The notes under the pieces: generated by a model
What the model was told of the DNA's origin: nothing
What the model saw: only the letters and a program-made list of their open reading frames with translations
Databases searched by the model: none
In this document: piece by piece, positions 24,618-33,486 of the stretch
How the letters are laid out: each line of letters starts with the position of its first letter
Position numbering within the stretch: position 1 is the stretch's first letter
Position numbers and translations under genes: made by a program
Source: Tranquillimonas rosea
Lineage (GTDB): Bacteria > Pseudomonadota > Alphaproteobacteria > Rhodobacterales > Rhodobacteraceae
Direction of reading: 5' to 3'
NCBI RefSeq assembly: GCF_900111315.1
Contig: NZ_FOGU01000011.1
Coordinates: 51,076-115,075, forward strand
DNA: 64,000 bases

Positions 24618-25376
24618 ATGGAACAAACCATCGTGGCGAGGAAGACACTAACAGAAATGGAAATGCCGGCACAGGAGGTGCCGGTCATCGCATTCGTCGG
24701 GAACTCAGTATCCTTCTCAGATGGCCTTATCCGCCTGATCGGGTCGGATTTTCCCGACTTCCAGGTGAAACGTTACGCGACCCTCATTCAGCTCGCGGAC
24801 GAGGCGGAGGCGGTGCTGAACGCGACGACGACCGTCGTGCTCGAGGAAGCGTACGTCCGGCATCTCTCGGACGACCTGGAGTCGATCCAACAGTTCTTCC
24901 CGCGCGCGAACCTCGCACTGGTCTATCGTGACCAGACGGCCGTGGTCGAGCTCGTGCGCAAGCTCAGCCGGCAGTCCAGGCTGGGGCAATTGTGTCTGCT
25001 GCCGATGCGGATGCAGTACGACAACTGGCGGTCGGTGATCTGCCTGCTGATCAACGGCGAGGGCTACATCCATCGCGACGTGATCAACGCGGCGCTCAGC
25101 CCGGCGCCGGACGTGCCGGCGGCGGTTGATGCGCCGCTGACGGGCGCTGTGCGCGAGGATCCGAACAACGGCTTGACCGGGCGCGAACTCCAGGTGCTCG
25201 ACCTCGTCTCGAGGGGACAGCAGAACAAGGTCGTCGCTGCGGAACTCGGCCTGTCCGAGCATACCGTGAAGCTGCACATGCACCACATCATCAACAAGCT
25301 GGGCGTGCAGAACCGGACCGAGGCGACTGTCTGGTACCTGTCTCTACGGGCCGGGGCGGGCCGCGTTTCGAGCTGA
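24618..25376 (+). CDS. LuxR-type regulator with degenerate receiver-like domain
   Basis: A 252-residue DNA-binding protein. Residues about 185-245 form a LuxR/GerE helix-turn-helix (LTGRELQVLDLVSRGQQNK, then LSEHTVKLHMHHIINKLG). The N-terminal 130 residues have the strand-helix rhythm of a receiver domain (VIAFVGNSVSFSDGLIRLI). At the usual phospho-aspartate position the sequence is TVVLEEAY, with glutamate, and the acidic pocket is missing, so phosphorylation is unlikely. This layout recalls CsgD-like regulators of biofilm matrix. It converges on the cellulose operon across a shared terminator. Regulation of that operon is inferred from position only. Confidence 0.82.
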   Translation: MEQTIVARKTLTEMEMPAQEVPVIAFVGNSVSFSDGLIRLIGSDFPDFQVKRYATLIQLADEAEAVLNATTTVVLEEAYVRHLSDDLESIQQFFPRANLALVYRDQTAVVELVRKLSRQSRLGQLCLLPMRMQYDNWRSVICLLINGEGYIHRDVINAALSPAPDVPAAVDAPLTGAVREDPNNGLTGRELQVLDLVSRGQQNKVVAAELGLSEHTVKLHMHHIINKLGVQNRTEATVWYLSLRAGAGRVSS

Positions 25377-25400
25377 ACGCAGGTCTTGTCTGGCGACCGG

Positions 25401-25425
25401 CCGCGGCGTCCCTCGGGCGCCGCGG
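25401..25425. terminator. Bidirectional hairpin between LuxR-type and diguanylate cyclase genes
   Basis: CCGCGGCG and CGCCGCGG form a perfect 8-bp stem with a 9-base loop, centred in the 64-base gap between two convergent stops. It can serve both strands; a short pyrimidine run (TTCTC) follows on the plus strand. Confidence 0.55.
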
Positions 25426-25440
25426 TTCTCGTCTGCACGG

Positions 25441-26316
25441 TCACATCGCGCGGGGCACCGACCGGGAGTTCTTCATCGCCTTCTCACGGTAGAGCGCGGC
25501 ATCCGCCAGGCGGAACACGTCGGCATAGGCCGGGCCCGGCGCGGCGAAGCAATGCGCCCCGATGCTGGCGGCCCCGCGGCAGCGCGGCTCCATCGCGTGG
25601 GTCGCGGTCATGAACGAGGTCTGGATGCGGCGGACGGTCCGTGCGACCCAGGCCTCGTCCTCGGGGATGTCGCAGAGCAGCACCGCGAACTCGTCCCCGC
25701 CGATGCGGCCGACCGGATCGCCTGCGCGGCAGATGCCGCGCAGCGTGCGGGCCATCAGGCGGATGTAGCGGTCGCCGAAGGCGTGGCCGAACGTGTCGTT
25801 CACCACCTTGAAGTCGTCGACGTCGATCAGCAGCAGCGCCACGTGGCGCGGCCGCTCGACCCTTTCGACGAGGCGATGTGCGGTCCTGTGAAAGCTGGTG
25901 CCGTTCAGCAGCCCGGTCATGTGGTCCAGCCGGGTCCGCCGGAGCAGGGTGGCGTTGTCGGAATGCAGCATCGACACCTGGTGCTGCAGCCGGCGGGTCT
26001 CGATCTCGGCGGAGAGGACCCGTTTGACCAGCGGCATCATCGCCTCGACCGGGACGCGACGGTCGGGTGTCAGGCGCAGGTCCGTCCGCTCGCGGAACAC
26101 GATTTCAGCCGACCAGCCCGTGTGTTCGAGGGCGAGGCGCAGGCCGACGCGTCCGTCATCCTCTTCGAACCACCCTTCCGGCAAGGCGGGCGCGTCCCGC
26201 AGGACGCGCAGGGCCGCCGGAACGCCGGCGCAGCCCTCGATCGCGTCGCAGAGCTCCTTCAGGATGGGCTGGAGTGAGCTGCGGGGCCCGTCGTCCGGAG
26301 CATTGGGCGACGCCAT
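25441..26316 (-). CDS. Diguanylate cyclase (GGDEF) of the cellulose operon
   Basis: A 291-residue soluble GGDEF protein that makes cyclic di-GMP from two GTP. The catalytic motif GGDEF is intact at residues 206-210. An inhibitory-site motif R-x-x-D (RAGD, 197-200) lies exactly five residues before it, so product inhibition is expected. The domain starts with DHMTGLLNGTSF near residue 131. The first 100 residues form an unrecognised, possibly sensory, domain, followed by a short coiled-coil-like linker (EIETRRLQHQVSML). There is no membrane segment. The gene follows the TPR gene by four bases and is last in the bcs operon, so it probably supplies c-di-GMP to BcsA's PilZ domain. Confidence 0.9.
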   Translation of the reverse strand: MASPNAPDDGPRSSLQPILKELCDAIEGCAGVPAALRVLRDAPALPEGWFEEDDGRVGLRLALEHTGWSAEIVFRERTDLRLTPDRRVPVEAMMPLVKRVLSAEIETRRLQHQVSMLHSDNATLLRRTRLDHMTGLLNGTSFHRTAHRLVERVERPRHVALLLIDVDDFKVVNDTFGHAFGDRYIRLMARTLRGICRAGDPVGRIGGDEFAVLLCDIPEDEAWVARTVRRIQTSFMTATHAMEPRCRGAASIGAHCFAAPGPAYADVFRLADAALYREKAMKNSRSVPRAM

Positions 26317-26320
26317 GGGA

Positions 26321-27808
26321 TCACCGTGCCTCGACCAGCGCCCGCTGGGAATCCGGGCCGGGCGACGAGCGGTGCACCGCCATGAACTGCTGTCGGGCCT
26401 GTGGCTTGCGCCCCGAATGCAGCAGGGCGTAGCCGCGCAGCATCGCCATGCCGCGGTCCAGCCCGCCGGTCTCGCGGCTGAGCCGGTCGACGTACGCCAC
26501 GGTCTCGTTGTAGCGGCGATTGTCGAAGGATTGCAGCGCAAGCTGGCTGAGGATCGACTTGTCGGTCGTCTGTCGCTGTTGGGCGGAAAGGCTCGCGCGC
26601 CGGGACAGGTCGGCGGCCTCGCGCACCATGTCGGCCTCGAGATAGGCGAGGATCGCGCCATAGTTCGAATCCCGGGCCAACTGCGCATCGCCGGTATTGG
26701 CGGCGGCGGTCTGAAAGGCGCGGATCGCTTCGAGCGGTCGGCCCATGTTCATCGCGCACCAGCCCCGCTGGCTGAGCATCCGGGCCGACTGGTTGCCGTT
26801 GGTCAGCCTGAGACAGGTTGCCCAGTCCTCGCGGTCGGCCGCAGCGGCGGCGCTCGACAGGCTGCCGCCGCCCGCGGGCGCCTGACGGCCCGTCGAGGGC
26901 GCAGGCGCCGGGTTGACCGGCACGGGCGCATCGCGAGCGGTGCGGCTGACGCGGGCAGGGGCGACGCGGTTGCCGCGGTACTCGGGGCGGAGTGACGTCA
27001 CCGGCGCGGGGCCGCCGGAGCGCGAGGCGGTGGAGGATGTCGAGGACGCCGAGTCCATTGCCGTGCCGTTCACCATGTCCTGCCGGCCGATCAGCGGCGC
27101 GAGTTCGCTTTCGAGGTCGGCGAGACGCGAGCGCATCGATGGGTTCCGCTCGCGCGCGGTTTCGAACAGCGCGGCGACCTGTGACTCGGTGCCGACCTGC
27201 GACGCCTTCTGCAGCGTGGCGATGACGTAGTCGGACGTGGTGCAGGTCGACAGGATGCCGGAATAGGTCGAGATGGCGCTGTCGACCCGTTCGTTGCGCG
27301 CCTGCAGCTCCGCAAGCTGCCATGCGTTATTCACCCGCTGGCAGGTCAGAAGATCGGGAAACTCGCCGATCGTGGCGAGCGCGGCGGTCAGGTCGTCCTC
27401 TGCGATGGCGGTGTCGAAGTTCGTCTGGCCCTGCCGTTCGTTCAGCACGTTCAGCAGTTCGTCCGGCGGCGACCACGAGGGCTGTTCCTGCCGGGTGCGC
27501 GCGATCAGTTCGCGGGCGCCTTCGTATTCGCTGCGGGCGATCAGCTCCCAGATCTGGCTGGTGTCGACCTGGTCCGAGCGTTGGGTGAGGTCCTCGAGCA
27601 GAGCGTCGATCTCGACGTCGGGGAACTCTTCCTGCAGGCGCTCCTTTTCGGCGCGGACCGCCTGCTCGTCCCCGATCGACAGGAAATAGCGCAGCGCGGC
27701 GAGGTCGGACTCGGACACGCTCTGCGCGGAAAGCGGACTCCCCGCGACGAGCGAGACGAGCGCGGCCAGGGCGATGCGGCGGGGCGAAAGGGTCAGAGGG
27801 AATAGCAT
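26321..27808 (-). CDS. TPR-rich cellulose biosynthesis protein, BcsK-like
   Basis: A 495-residue exported protein. Its signal peptide (about residues 1-28, ending SPLSAQ) directs it to the periplasm. The rest is mostly helical with TPR-like repeats (LRYFLSIGDEQAVRAEKERL; RGWCAMNMGRPLEAIRAFQTA), interrupted by a low-complexity Ser/Pro/Ala linker near 255-320. There is no C-terminal beta-barrel, so it is not a full BcsC pore. Type III bcs operons carry a TPR protein called BcsK in place of BcsC, and the gene order here fits. It overlaps bcsZ by 16 bases and precedes the cyclase gene. Confidence 0.75.
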   Translation of the reverse strand: MLFPLTLSPRRIALAALVSLVAGSPLSAQSVSESDLAALRYFLSIGDEQAVRAEKERLQEEFPDVEIDALLEDLTQRSDQVDTSQIWELIARSEYEGARELIARTRQEQPSWSPPDELLNVLNERQGQTNFDTAIAEDDLTAALATIGEFPDLLTCQRVNNAWQLAELQARNERVDSAISTYSGILSTCTTSDYVIATLQKASQVGTESQVAALFETARERNPSMRSRLADLESELAPLIGRQDMVNGTAMDSASSTSSTASRSGGPAPVTSLRPEYRGNRVAPARVSRTARDAPVPVNPAPAPSTGRQAPAGGGSLSSAAAAADREDWATCLRLTNGNQSARMLSQRGWCAMNMGRPLEAIRAFQTAAANTGDAQLARDSNYGAILAYLEADMVREAADLSRRASLSAQQRQTTDKSILSQLALQSFDNRRYNETVAYVDRLSRETGGLDRGMAMLRGYALLHSGRKPQARQQFMAVHRSSPGPDSQRALVEAR

Positions 27809-28866
27809 GAGAACTGGGCCTCTCGTTGAGCCACCAGGGCCAGCAGGTGCAGCGTGGCCGGATAGTAGGGCTGGTTCGCGGTGAAGGCCGGCATGGCGCC
27901 GGGAGAGACGTCGCCGCGGCTGCACGCGGCCAGAACGGCGATGGCGCGGTAGCCCGTGTCGGGGCTTGTCTCCATGATCTCGCCGCTGGTCCGGTCGATG
28001 ATCGTCGGGGTCTGCGGCGTCTCGGCGTTCACGAAGGGCTGCCACGCCTCGGCGGCATACAGCACTGCCGGATGGCCGGCGAGCCCGGACCAGACAAGGT
28101 AGAGCGGCAGACGCAGCGCCTCGTAGCCGAAGTCGAAGGATTTCTCGGGCGGCTCGGCAAAGCCCGAGGATGTCACCGCCACCCAGTCGGGCGGCAGCGA
28201 TTCTCGCGTCAGCCGCGCCAGCATCGCGACGCTGTCGGCCGACACCGTCTCGAGCGCCGAGACACCGGTTGCGCGGGCGATCTGCGTCATCGCCCGCGGA
28301 CAGGTATAGGCCGGGTTCACGATGAAGCCGTCCTCGTACTCGAAGCCCTCGACGCCCGGCAGTAGCAGCGTGCAGTCGGGATCGTCGGGGCAGGGACGGA
28401 TGCACAGGCGCTCGATGTCATTGGCGATGGCTGTGGCCAGCTCGGTATAGCGCGCCTCGCCAAAGCGTTCGGCCGCCCGGACCAGCGCCCAGGCGTGAAA
28501 GATGTCACCGTCGGTCGCGTTGTTGGAATCGGTGACACGCCCGCCCTCGGCCGGCTGCCAGCGCCATGAGAGCAGCGCGTCGTCCGGGCGCACCGCGAGG
28601 TTCGACAGCGACCAGTCGAGCAGCTGTTCGAAGCCCTCGCGGTCGCCGAAGGCCTCGGCCAGCAACAGCCCGTAGCCCTGGCTCTCCGAGTGGCTGGCGT
28701 CCTCCTGGAAGGCGTCGACCACGCGGCCCTCGGCGGTCATGTGCACGTCCTTCCACGCCTGCCAGAGCGGCGTCATCGGGTCCGAGGACTGCGCCGCCAG
28801 CCGGCTGCCGGCCGCGATGAGGGGAAGCCCGGCGATGAGGCCGAGAACGCTCCGTCGTGTGGTCAT
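27793..28866 (-). CDS. bcsZ: Periplasmic endoglucanase, glycoside hydrolase family 8 (BcsZ)
   Basis: A 357-residue cellulase that trims glucan during cellulose export. The signal peptide (MTTRRSVLGLIAGLPLIAAG) carries an RR pair. Catalytic residues of family 8 are visible: the acid Glu61 in HSESQGYG and an aspartate in NNATDGD (119-121). SFDFGYEALRLPLY is also typical of the family. The start at 28866 overlaps the bcsB stop by four bases, and the end overlaps the TPR gene. Position after bcsA-bcsB is standard for bcs operons. Confidence 0.92.
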   Translation of the reverse strand: MTTRRSVLGLIAGLPLIAAGSRLAAQSSDPMTPLWQAWKDVHMTAEGRVVDAFQEDASHSESQGYGLLLAEAFGDREGFEQLLDWSLSNLAVRPDDALLSWRWQPAEGGRVTDSNNATDGDIFHAWALVRAAERFGEARYTELATAIANDIERLCIRPCPDDPDCTLLLPGVEGFEYEDGFIVNPAYTCPRAMTQIARATGVSALETVSADSVAMLARLTRESLPPDWVAVTSSGFAEPPEKSFDFGYEALRLPLYLVWSGLAGHPAVLYAAEAWQPFVNAETPQTPTIIDRTSGEIMETSPDTGYRAIAVLAACSRGDVSPGAMPAFTANQPYYPATLHLLALVAQREAQFSCYSL

Positions 28867-31100
28867 TGCCGGCCTCTCGAATGGATCAGGAACGCATAGG
28901 CCGCGGCCGCCGATAGCAGCGTGGTCAGAAGCAGAACGGCCACGAAGGCCGACGGGCGCGCGGCGGCGTAGTTGCCGGCGATGGCCCGCGCGTTGGTAAA
29001 GGTCACCGTGTCCGCCAGTTCGGGGAGGCGGCTGGTGTCGGCCCAGCTTTCCCAGCGGCCGTCCCAGGTCAGAAGCGCCATGTGCCCCTGAAGCGGCACG
29101 CCCGTGGTGGCGACGCGGCCGACGGCGTCGGCGACGTCCTGGAAACGCGCCTCTTCGGTCACGGCGAGGTACAGGGTGTCTGGCGTCTCTTCGTCCAGCT
29201 GGTAGAGCAACGCCTGGCCCCGACGCTGGCCCATCCACTCGGCCAGTTCCGCCGCCGGATCGGGGAACAGGAGCGACGAGAAAAAGTCCCGGACCCGCGC
29301 GACACGCTCTCCGGCCCAGTCGACGATCCCGGACTCGAACATCTGCGCACGCTGCAACTCCACCGGCCTGCGGGCACGCGCCTGCGGCTCCGCATCCCGG
29401 TTCGAGGTCTGCACCCGGCCGAGCGTGCCGTTGACCACCTCGCGGCCGGACCAGAGCGATCCGAACGACGCCTGGTCGATCTCATTGGCGTCGGTCACGA
29501 TCAGCGACACCGAGCCGCCGGCAGTCTGCGGCGTCTCGCGCCGGGGCAGGGCCGCCGCGATGTCCAGTATGTTGCCGGCGCGTTCGGCCCTCGTCGCCCG
29601 CGTCAGCGCCTCTGTCAGGCCCTCGGGGCCCAACCGGCCCAGAGCACTGGCGACACCGGGGGCATACATTTCGGGCGAGTTCGGCACCCGCAGCATCGAG
29701 CTGTCGTCGATGGAGACGCGGGTGAAGCGCACGTCCGGGCAGGGGGCGTCGGCGGGGTCGCCGGGCACGATCACCTCGAACGACAGGTCGTTCCGCCCCG
29801 CCTGCAGCAGTTCGGCCCCGAAGCGGACGGGAAGGACATCGCTGCTCTGGTGGACCTCGTCGTGTAGCGGGATCATCCGCACCGGTTCGCCGTTGACGAT
29901 GACGCGCAGGCGCGACCCCTCGGGCAGGCCTGGCGCGTTGTCGAACCGCAGCGACAACTCGGCCCGTTCGTTGGTTGCGACGAGCCACGCGTCGGGCAGG
30001 GTGAATGTCACGTCGCCGGACCAGAGGTGATCCTCGACCGCGTAGGTCTCGAAGCCCAGGTCCGACAGCGCGACCTTGCGTCCGGTCTCCATCGCCGGCG
30101 GGGTCTCGGCCACGGGATGCGTGCCGAGCGTCTGTCCCATGTCCGGCAGGCCTGTGGGATCGACGCGCAGCACCATCGCGGGCGACGCGCCGGTGCCGCC
30201 GATCGTCGCCGTCGCGGTGTCGCCGCGTGTCAGGGCAAGGACTGGACGCGGCGCCTCGGGGTCGGCCGGGATGTCGAGGTCGAAGCTCAGCCCGCCGCCG
30301 GCGAGGATTCCGCCAAGGGACCGCGCGGCGGTCACCGCCTCGTCCCGCAGCGAGGGATCGTCGAACCGCATGCCGATGGGCTCACCCGCGCCGCGCGCGG
30401 CGGCCACGGCCGTCAGGAACTCGGTCGGGCCTGTCACCAGCGTCTCGGGACGATAGGGCGCCCCGCTGAGCGACAGGTCGATGTCGGTCCAGAGGTCGTA
30501 GGACGCTTGCGCCCCGCAATACAAGCGGTGGCGGTGGACGGCCTCGATCCGCACGCGGTTGGCGCCGGGTTGCAGAACGCCGCCGGGAAGCGGCAGCGCC
30601 ATGCCGTCGACGCCTGAGATGTTTTCGGGCGTGACCATGCCCAACTCGTCATCACCAACAAGCACCCGCAGCCGGGAGTCGCGGGGCAGCACATACGCGC
30701 TGGACACCGTCGACAGGATCAGCCGGTCGGGCATTCCACTGGCCGGAGCGAACAGGATGAACTCGGCCGAGTCGCGTTCGCCACTGAGGCGCACGCGACC
30801 GTTCTGCGCCATGCCGATCCGCACCGGCCAGAGCGACGAGATCCGCTCGGCCTCGCCAAGGGCCGGCGCTTCGGCGGTGACGTCGTCGTCCGCGGTCTGA
30901 GAGCCGGTCACTCCGTCGGGGCCGGGGATGGCGATGCGGGCGTCGTCGTCCGACGGCGCCCCGGAGGGCAGCTGGATCGTCGCGTCGGGCTGTTCCTGCG
31001 GGTCGGACTCGGGGTTCGGCAGCGACTGCGCGCCGGCCGACGCGGCCAGCACGAGCGACGCGATGGCGGCAAGGTGGAAGGGAGGCCGTGTCCGGGTCAT
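28863..31100 (-). CDS. bcsB: Cellulose synthase subunit BcsB
   Basis: A 745-residue periplasmic subunit anchored by a C-terminal membrane helix (SAFVAVLLLTTLLSAAAAYAFLI). It carries a signal peptide (residues 1-24, ending AGAQS) and then an acidic linker. The body alternates carbohydrate-binding-like and flavodoxin-like modules, as in BcsB, with landmarks DLGFETYAVEDHLWSGDVTFTL and RLRVIVNGEPV. It caps BcsA and guides the glucan across the periplasm. It starts two bases after the bcsA stop. A longer upstream in-frame reading overlaps bcsA and was rejected. Confidence 0.93.
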   Translation of the reverse strand: MTRTRPPFHLAAIASLVLAASAGAQSLPNPESDPQEQPDATIQLPSGAPSDDDARIAIPGPDGVTGSQTADDDVTAEAPALGEAERISSLWPVRIGMAQNGRVRLSGERDSAEFILFAPASGMPDRLILSTVSSAYVLPRDSRLRVLVGDDELGMVTPENISGVDGMALPLPGGVLQPGANRVRIEAVHRHRLYCGAQASYDLWTDIDLSLSGAPYRPETLVTGPTEFLTAVAAARGAGEPIGMRFDDPSLRDEAVTAARSLGGILAGGGLSFDLDIPADPEAPRPVLALTRGDTATATIGGTGASPAMVLRVDPTGLPDMGQTLGTHPVAETPPAMETGRKVALSDLGFETYAVEDHLWSGDVTFTLPDAWLVATNERAELSLRFDNAPGLPEGSRLRVIVNGEPVRMIPLHDEVHQSSDVLPVRFGAELLQAGRNDLSFEVIVPGDPADAPCPDVRFTRVSIDDSSMLRVPNSPEMYAPGVASALGRLGPEGLTEALTRATRAERAGNILDIAAALPRRETPQTAGGSVSLIVTDANEIDQASFGSLWSGREVVNGTLGRVQTSNRDAEPQARARRPVELQRAQMFESGIVDWAGERVARVRDFFSSLLFPDPAAELAEWMGQRRGQALLYQLDEETPDTLYLAVTEEARFQDVADAVGRVATTGVPLQGHMALLTWDGRWESWADTSRLPELADTVTFTNARAIAGNYAAARPSAFVAVLLLTTLLSAAAAYAFLIHSRGRQ

Positions 31101-31101
31101 C

Positions 31102-33453
31102 TCAGGCTCCCGAGGTGGATTGCGAGCGGCGCATGTCGGTATCGCCGGAGAGGACGAAGAACGGCGTGTTGTCCGCGTCGATGAAGGCCTGCGACTCGAT
31201 CGGGGCATGGCCGACCCAGCCGGCGCTTTCGGCCGCCTCGACCCGCTTGGGCCGCATCGCGCCGGGGCGCAGAACCAGCGACACGGTGCTTCCGATGCCG
31301 GCGAAGGCGAGCACGAACATCCGCAGAGCACCACGGATCAGCCCGACATGGCTGGAGCGGCTGGCCCGGATCGCGGCCCAGCGTTCGCTGTCGCCGTTCA
31401 GCATCGCGGCGATCGTCCTGAGGCCGGCGCCGGTCTGGTCCTCGGCGAACTTCATGCCGAGGACGAGGCGCCCGCCCTCGGTGCGGACATTGGCGATCTC
31501 CCCGTTGATCGGTGCGGCGGCATCGAACCCGAAGGATTTCGACGGCATGAAGCGCAGGCGCTCGCTCGGCTTGTAGCTGCGATGCGCCTTCTGGTCGGGG
31601 CGGGGCAGCAGCACCAGGCGCGCGCCGCCATACGAGATGTCGGTGATCGTGGCCGGCAGGTTCTGGCCCTCGGTCGCCGAGTCCCCGGCAATGGCCGGGA
31701 TGGTGACGGCGCAGCGCGGAGAGGCGCGGCGCTGCCGGGCCTCGACCACGGCACGCAGGGCTGCGCCCGTCAGCAGCGCGTTGGCGATCACCCAGAAGCC
31801 GACGATCTGCAGGATCTCGCGGTCGCCGGGCAGGGCGTACCACCGCCAGGCCAGCACGGCGACGCCGGACAGCATCAGCGCGAACAGCAGGATCAGCGGT
31901 CGGGCCACGTCGGACAGGACGGACTCGGTGACCGTCTCGGTCTTGCTGGTGACCTTGAAGCTGGCGCTCTTCGGCCGGGCGAGGGCGCCGATGACGGCCC
32001 GCACAAGGTAGGGCGTCTGGGCGATCTCGTAGATCTCCGACAGGAACGGCCGTCGCGTGGTGCCGTAGAGCGTGTTCTGCACGACGTAGCTGATGATCAG
32101 GTAGCTCGACATGTAGGCGAGCGCCTCGGACGCCGTCGTCACGAACAGCTCGATCCCGAAGAACAGGTAGGTCAGCGGGGCCAGCAGCAGGACCAACCGG
32201 AACAGCGGAAACAGCCAGTAGGTCATCGAGTTGAAGTAGCAGAGCTGCTGGAACGGCCGCATCCCGCGCTGCGCGAAGGGAAACTTGCTGGTCAGAAGCT
32301 GCATCATCCCCGTCGCCCACCGGCCCCGCTGCTGCAGGAACGAGGCGAAGGTCTCGGGCTGGAGACCCGCCACCATCGCGTGGTTGAGATACATGCTCTC
32401 CCAGCCGCGGGAATGGATCGTCAGCGCGGTCTCGGCATCCTCGGTGATGGTGTTGCCCGAGATGCCGCCGACCTCGTCCAGCGCGGTGCGGCGCAGGACG
32501 GCCGCCGAGCCGCAGAAGAATGCGCCGCCCCAGCGGTCGAGCCCCTCGTGCAGCTGGCCGTAGAACATCTCGTTCTCGGGCGGTGTATCCTCGCCCAGAT
32601 GAAGGTTCCGTGCGACCGGATCGTCGTTGAGGAAGAAGTGCGGCGTCTGGACGAGGAAGAGTTTCTCGTTTTCCGCGAAATACCCGACGGTGCGCGCCAG
32701 GAAATCGCGCGTCGGGGCATGGTCGGCGTCGAAGATCACGACCAGTTCACCGTCGAGCCGCGACAGCGCCTCGTTGAGGTTGCCGGCCTTGGCGCTGCGG
32801 TTCTCGGGCCGGGTCATGTAGATGCAGCCCAGCTCGTCGCAGAGCTCCTGCAGCTCGCGCCGGCGCTTGCGCGCCGCGGCGGCCTTGACCGGGTCGGGGT
32901 TGCCGCAGCGGGCGTCGGTGCCGCCGTCGTCGCAGAGCACCACCTTCACCAGTTCCGGCGGGTAGGCCATGTTTCGGGCGGCCGCCAGCGTCACCGCCAG
33001 CAGGTCGCGCGGCTCGTCCAGGGTGGGGATCAGAACGTCGACGCGGGGCAGGGCGCCGACGCTGACCGGCGCCGGACGCTTGTGCCGCACCGGGTCCGCC
33101 ATGATGAAGTTGCCGAGAAAGAAGATGCCGATGGCGAAGGTCTCGACCATGAACAGCAGGAGCGCCGCGACGAACGAAACCGGGTCGTCGAGACCGGGCA
33201 GGGTGTGGAGCACCCGCCAGAACCAGTAGCGCAGCACCACAACCGACGCGATGCCGAGCATCGCCATCCGGGCGGCCAGATTATGGGCGTAATGTCTGAG
33301 AACGAGGACGGACACGACCGTGACGACGCCGAGCAGCGCCTGGACGGTGATTGTCGTCGGAATGCTGGCCATCACGAGAACGCAGGCCACGGAGATAAAC
33401 CAAAGGGAGATCCGAAGGGTCGCTCCGGATCGAGAGACTAAAGACTTGGACAT
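31102..33453 (-). CDS. bcsA: Cellulose synthase catalytic subunit BcsA (UDP-forming)
   Basis: A 783-residue membrane glycosyltransferase (GT2) that polymerises glucose from UDP-glucose and extrudes the chain. N-terminal membrane helices precede the catalytic motifs: DDGG (175-178), DAD (242-244), TED (337-339, base) and QQRGRW (374-379). Further membrane helices follow, then a C-terminal PilZ domain with RxxxR (Arg576, Arg580) and DxSxxG (DISYGG, 605-610), the c-di-GMP switch. The protein should therefore be active only when c-di-GMP is present. bcsN lies 33 bases upstream and bcsB two bases downstream. Confidence 0.97.
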   Translation of the reverse strand: MSKSLVSRSGATLRISLWFISVACVLVMASIPTTITVQALLGVVTVVSVLVLRHYAHNLAARMAMLGIASVVVLRYWFWRVLHTLPGLDDPVSFVAALLLFMVETFAIGIFFLGNFIMADPVRHKRPAPVSVGALPRVDVLIPTLDEPRDLLAVTLAAARNMAYPPELVKVVLCDDGGTDARCGNPDPVKAAAARKRRRELQELCDELGCIYMTRPENRSAKAGNLNEALSRLDGELVVIFDADHAPTRDFLARTVGYFAENEKLFLVQTPHFFLNDDPVARNLHLGEDTPPENEMFYGQLHEGLDRWGGAFFCGSAAVLRRTALDEVGGISGNTITEDAETALTIHSRGWESMYLNHAMVAGLQPETFASFLQQRGRWATGMMQLLTSKFPFAQRGMRPFQQLCYFNSMTYWLFPLFRLVLLLAPLTYLFFGIELFVTTASEALAYMSSYLIISYVVQNTLYGTTRRPFLSEIYEIAQTPYLVRAVIGALARPKSASFKVTSKTETVTESVLSDVARPLILLFALMLSGVAVLAWRWYALPGDREILQIVGFWVIANALLTGAALRAVVEARQRRASPRCAVTIPAIAGDSATEGQNLPATITDISYGGARLVLLPRPDQKAHRSYKPSERLRFMPSKSFGFDAAAPINGEIANVRTEGGRLVLGMKFAEDQTGAGLRTIAAMLNGDSERWAAIRASRSSHVGLIRGALRMFVLAFAGIGSTVSLVLRPGAMRPKRVEAAESAGWVGHAPIESQAFIDADNTPFFVLSGDTDMRRSQSTSGA

Positions 33454-33486
33454 TCGTTACCCTTCATGGGTGCTGTGGTGCGTTGA

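Noticed and set aside
26317..26688. Upstream extension of the diguanylate cyclase frame
   Set aside because: It runs through the TPR gene in another frame. The ATG at 26316 sits just after the TPR stop and begins a sensible protein.
30928..33441. A long open frame antisense to bcsA (over 800 codons)
   Set aside because: It lies opposite a cellulose synthase with all catalytic motifs intact. In high-GC DNA the antisense frame is often open. Its translation is rich in Arg, Gly, His and Gln with no domain-like pattern.
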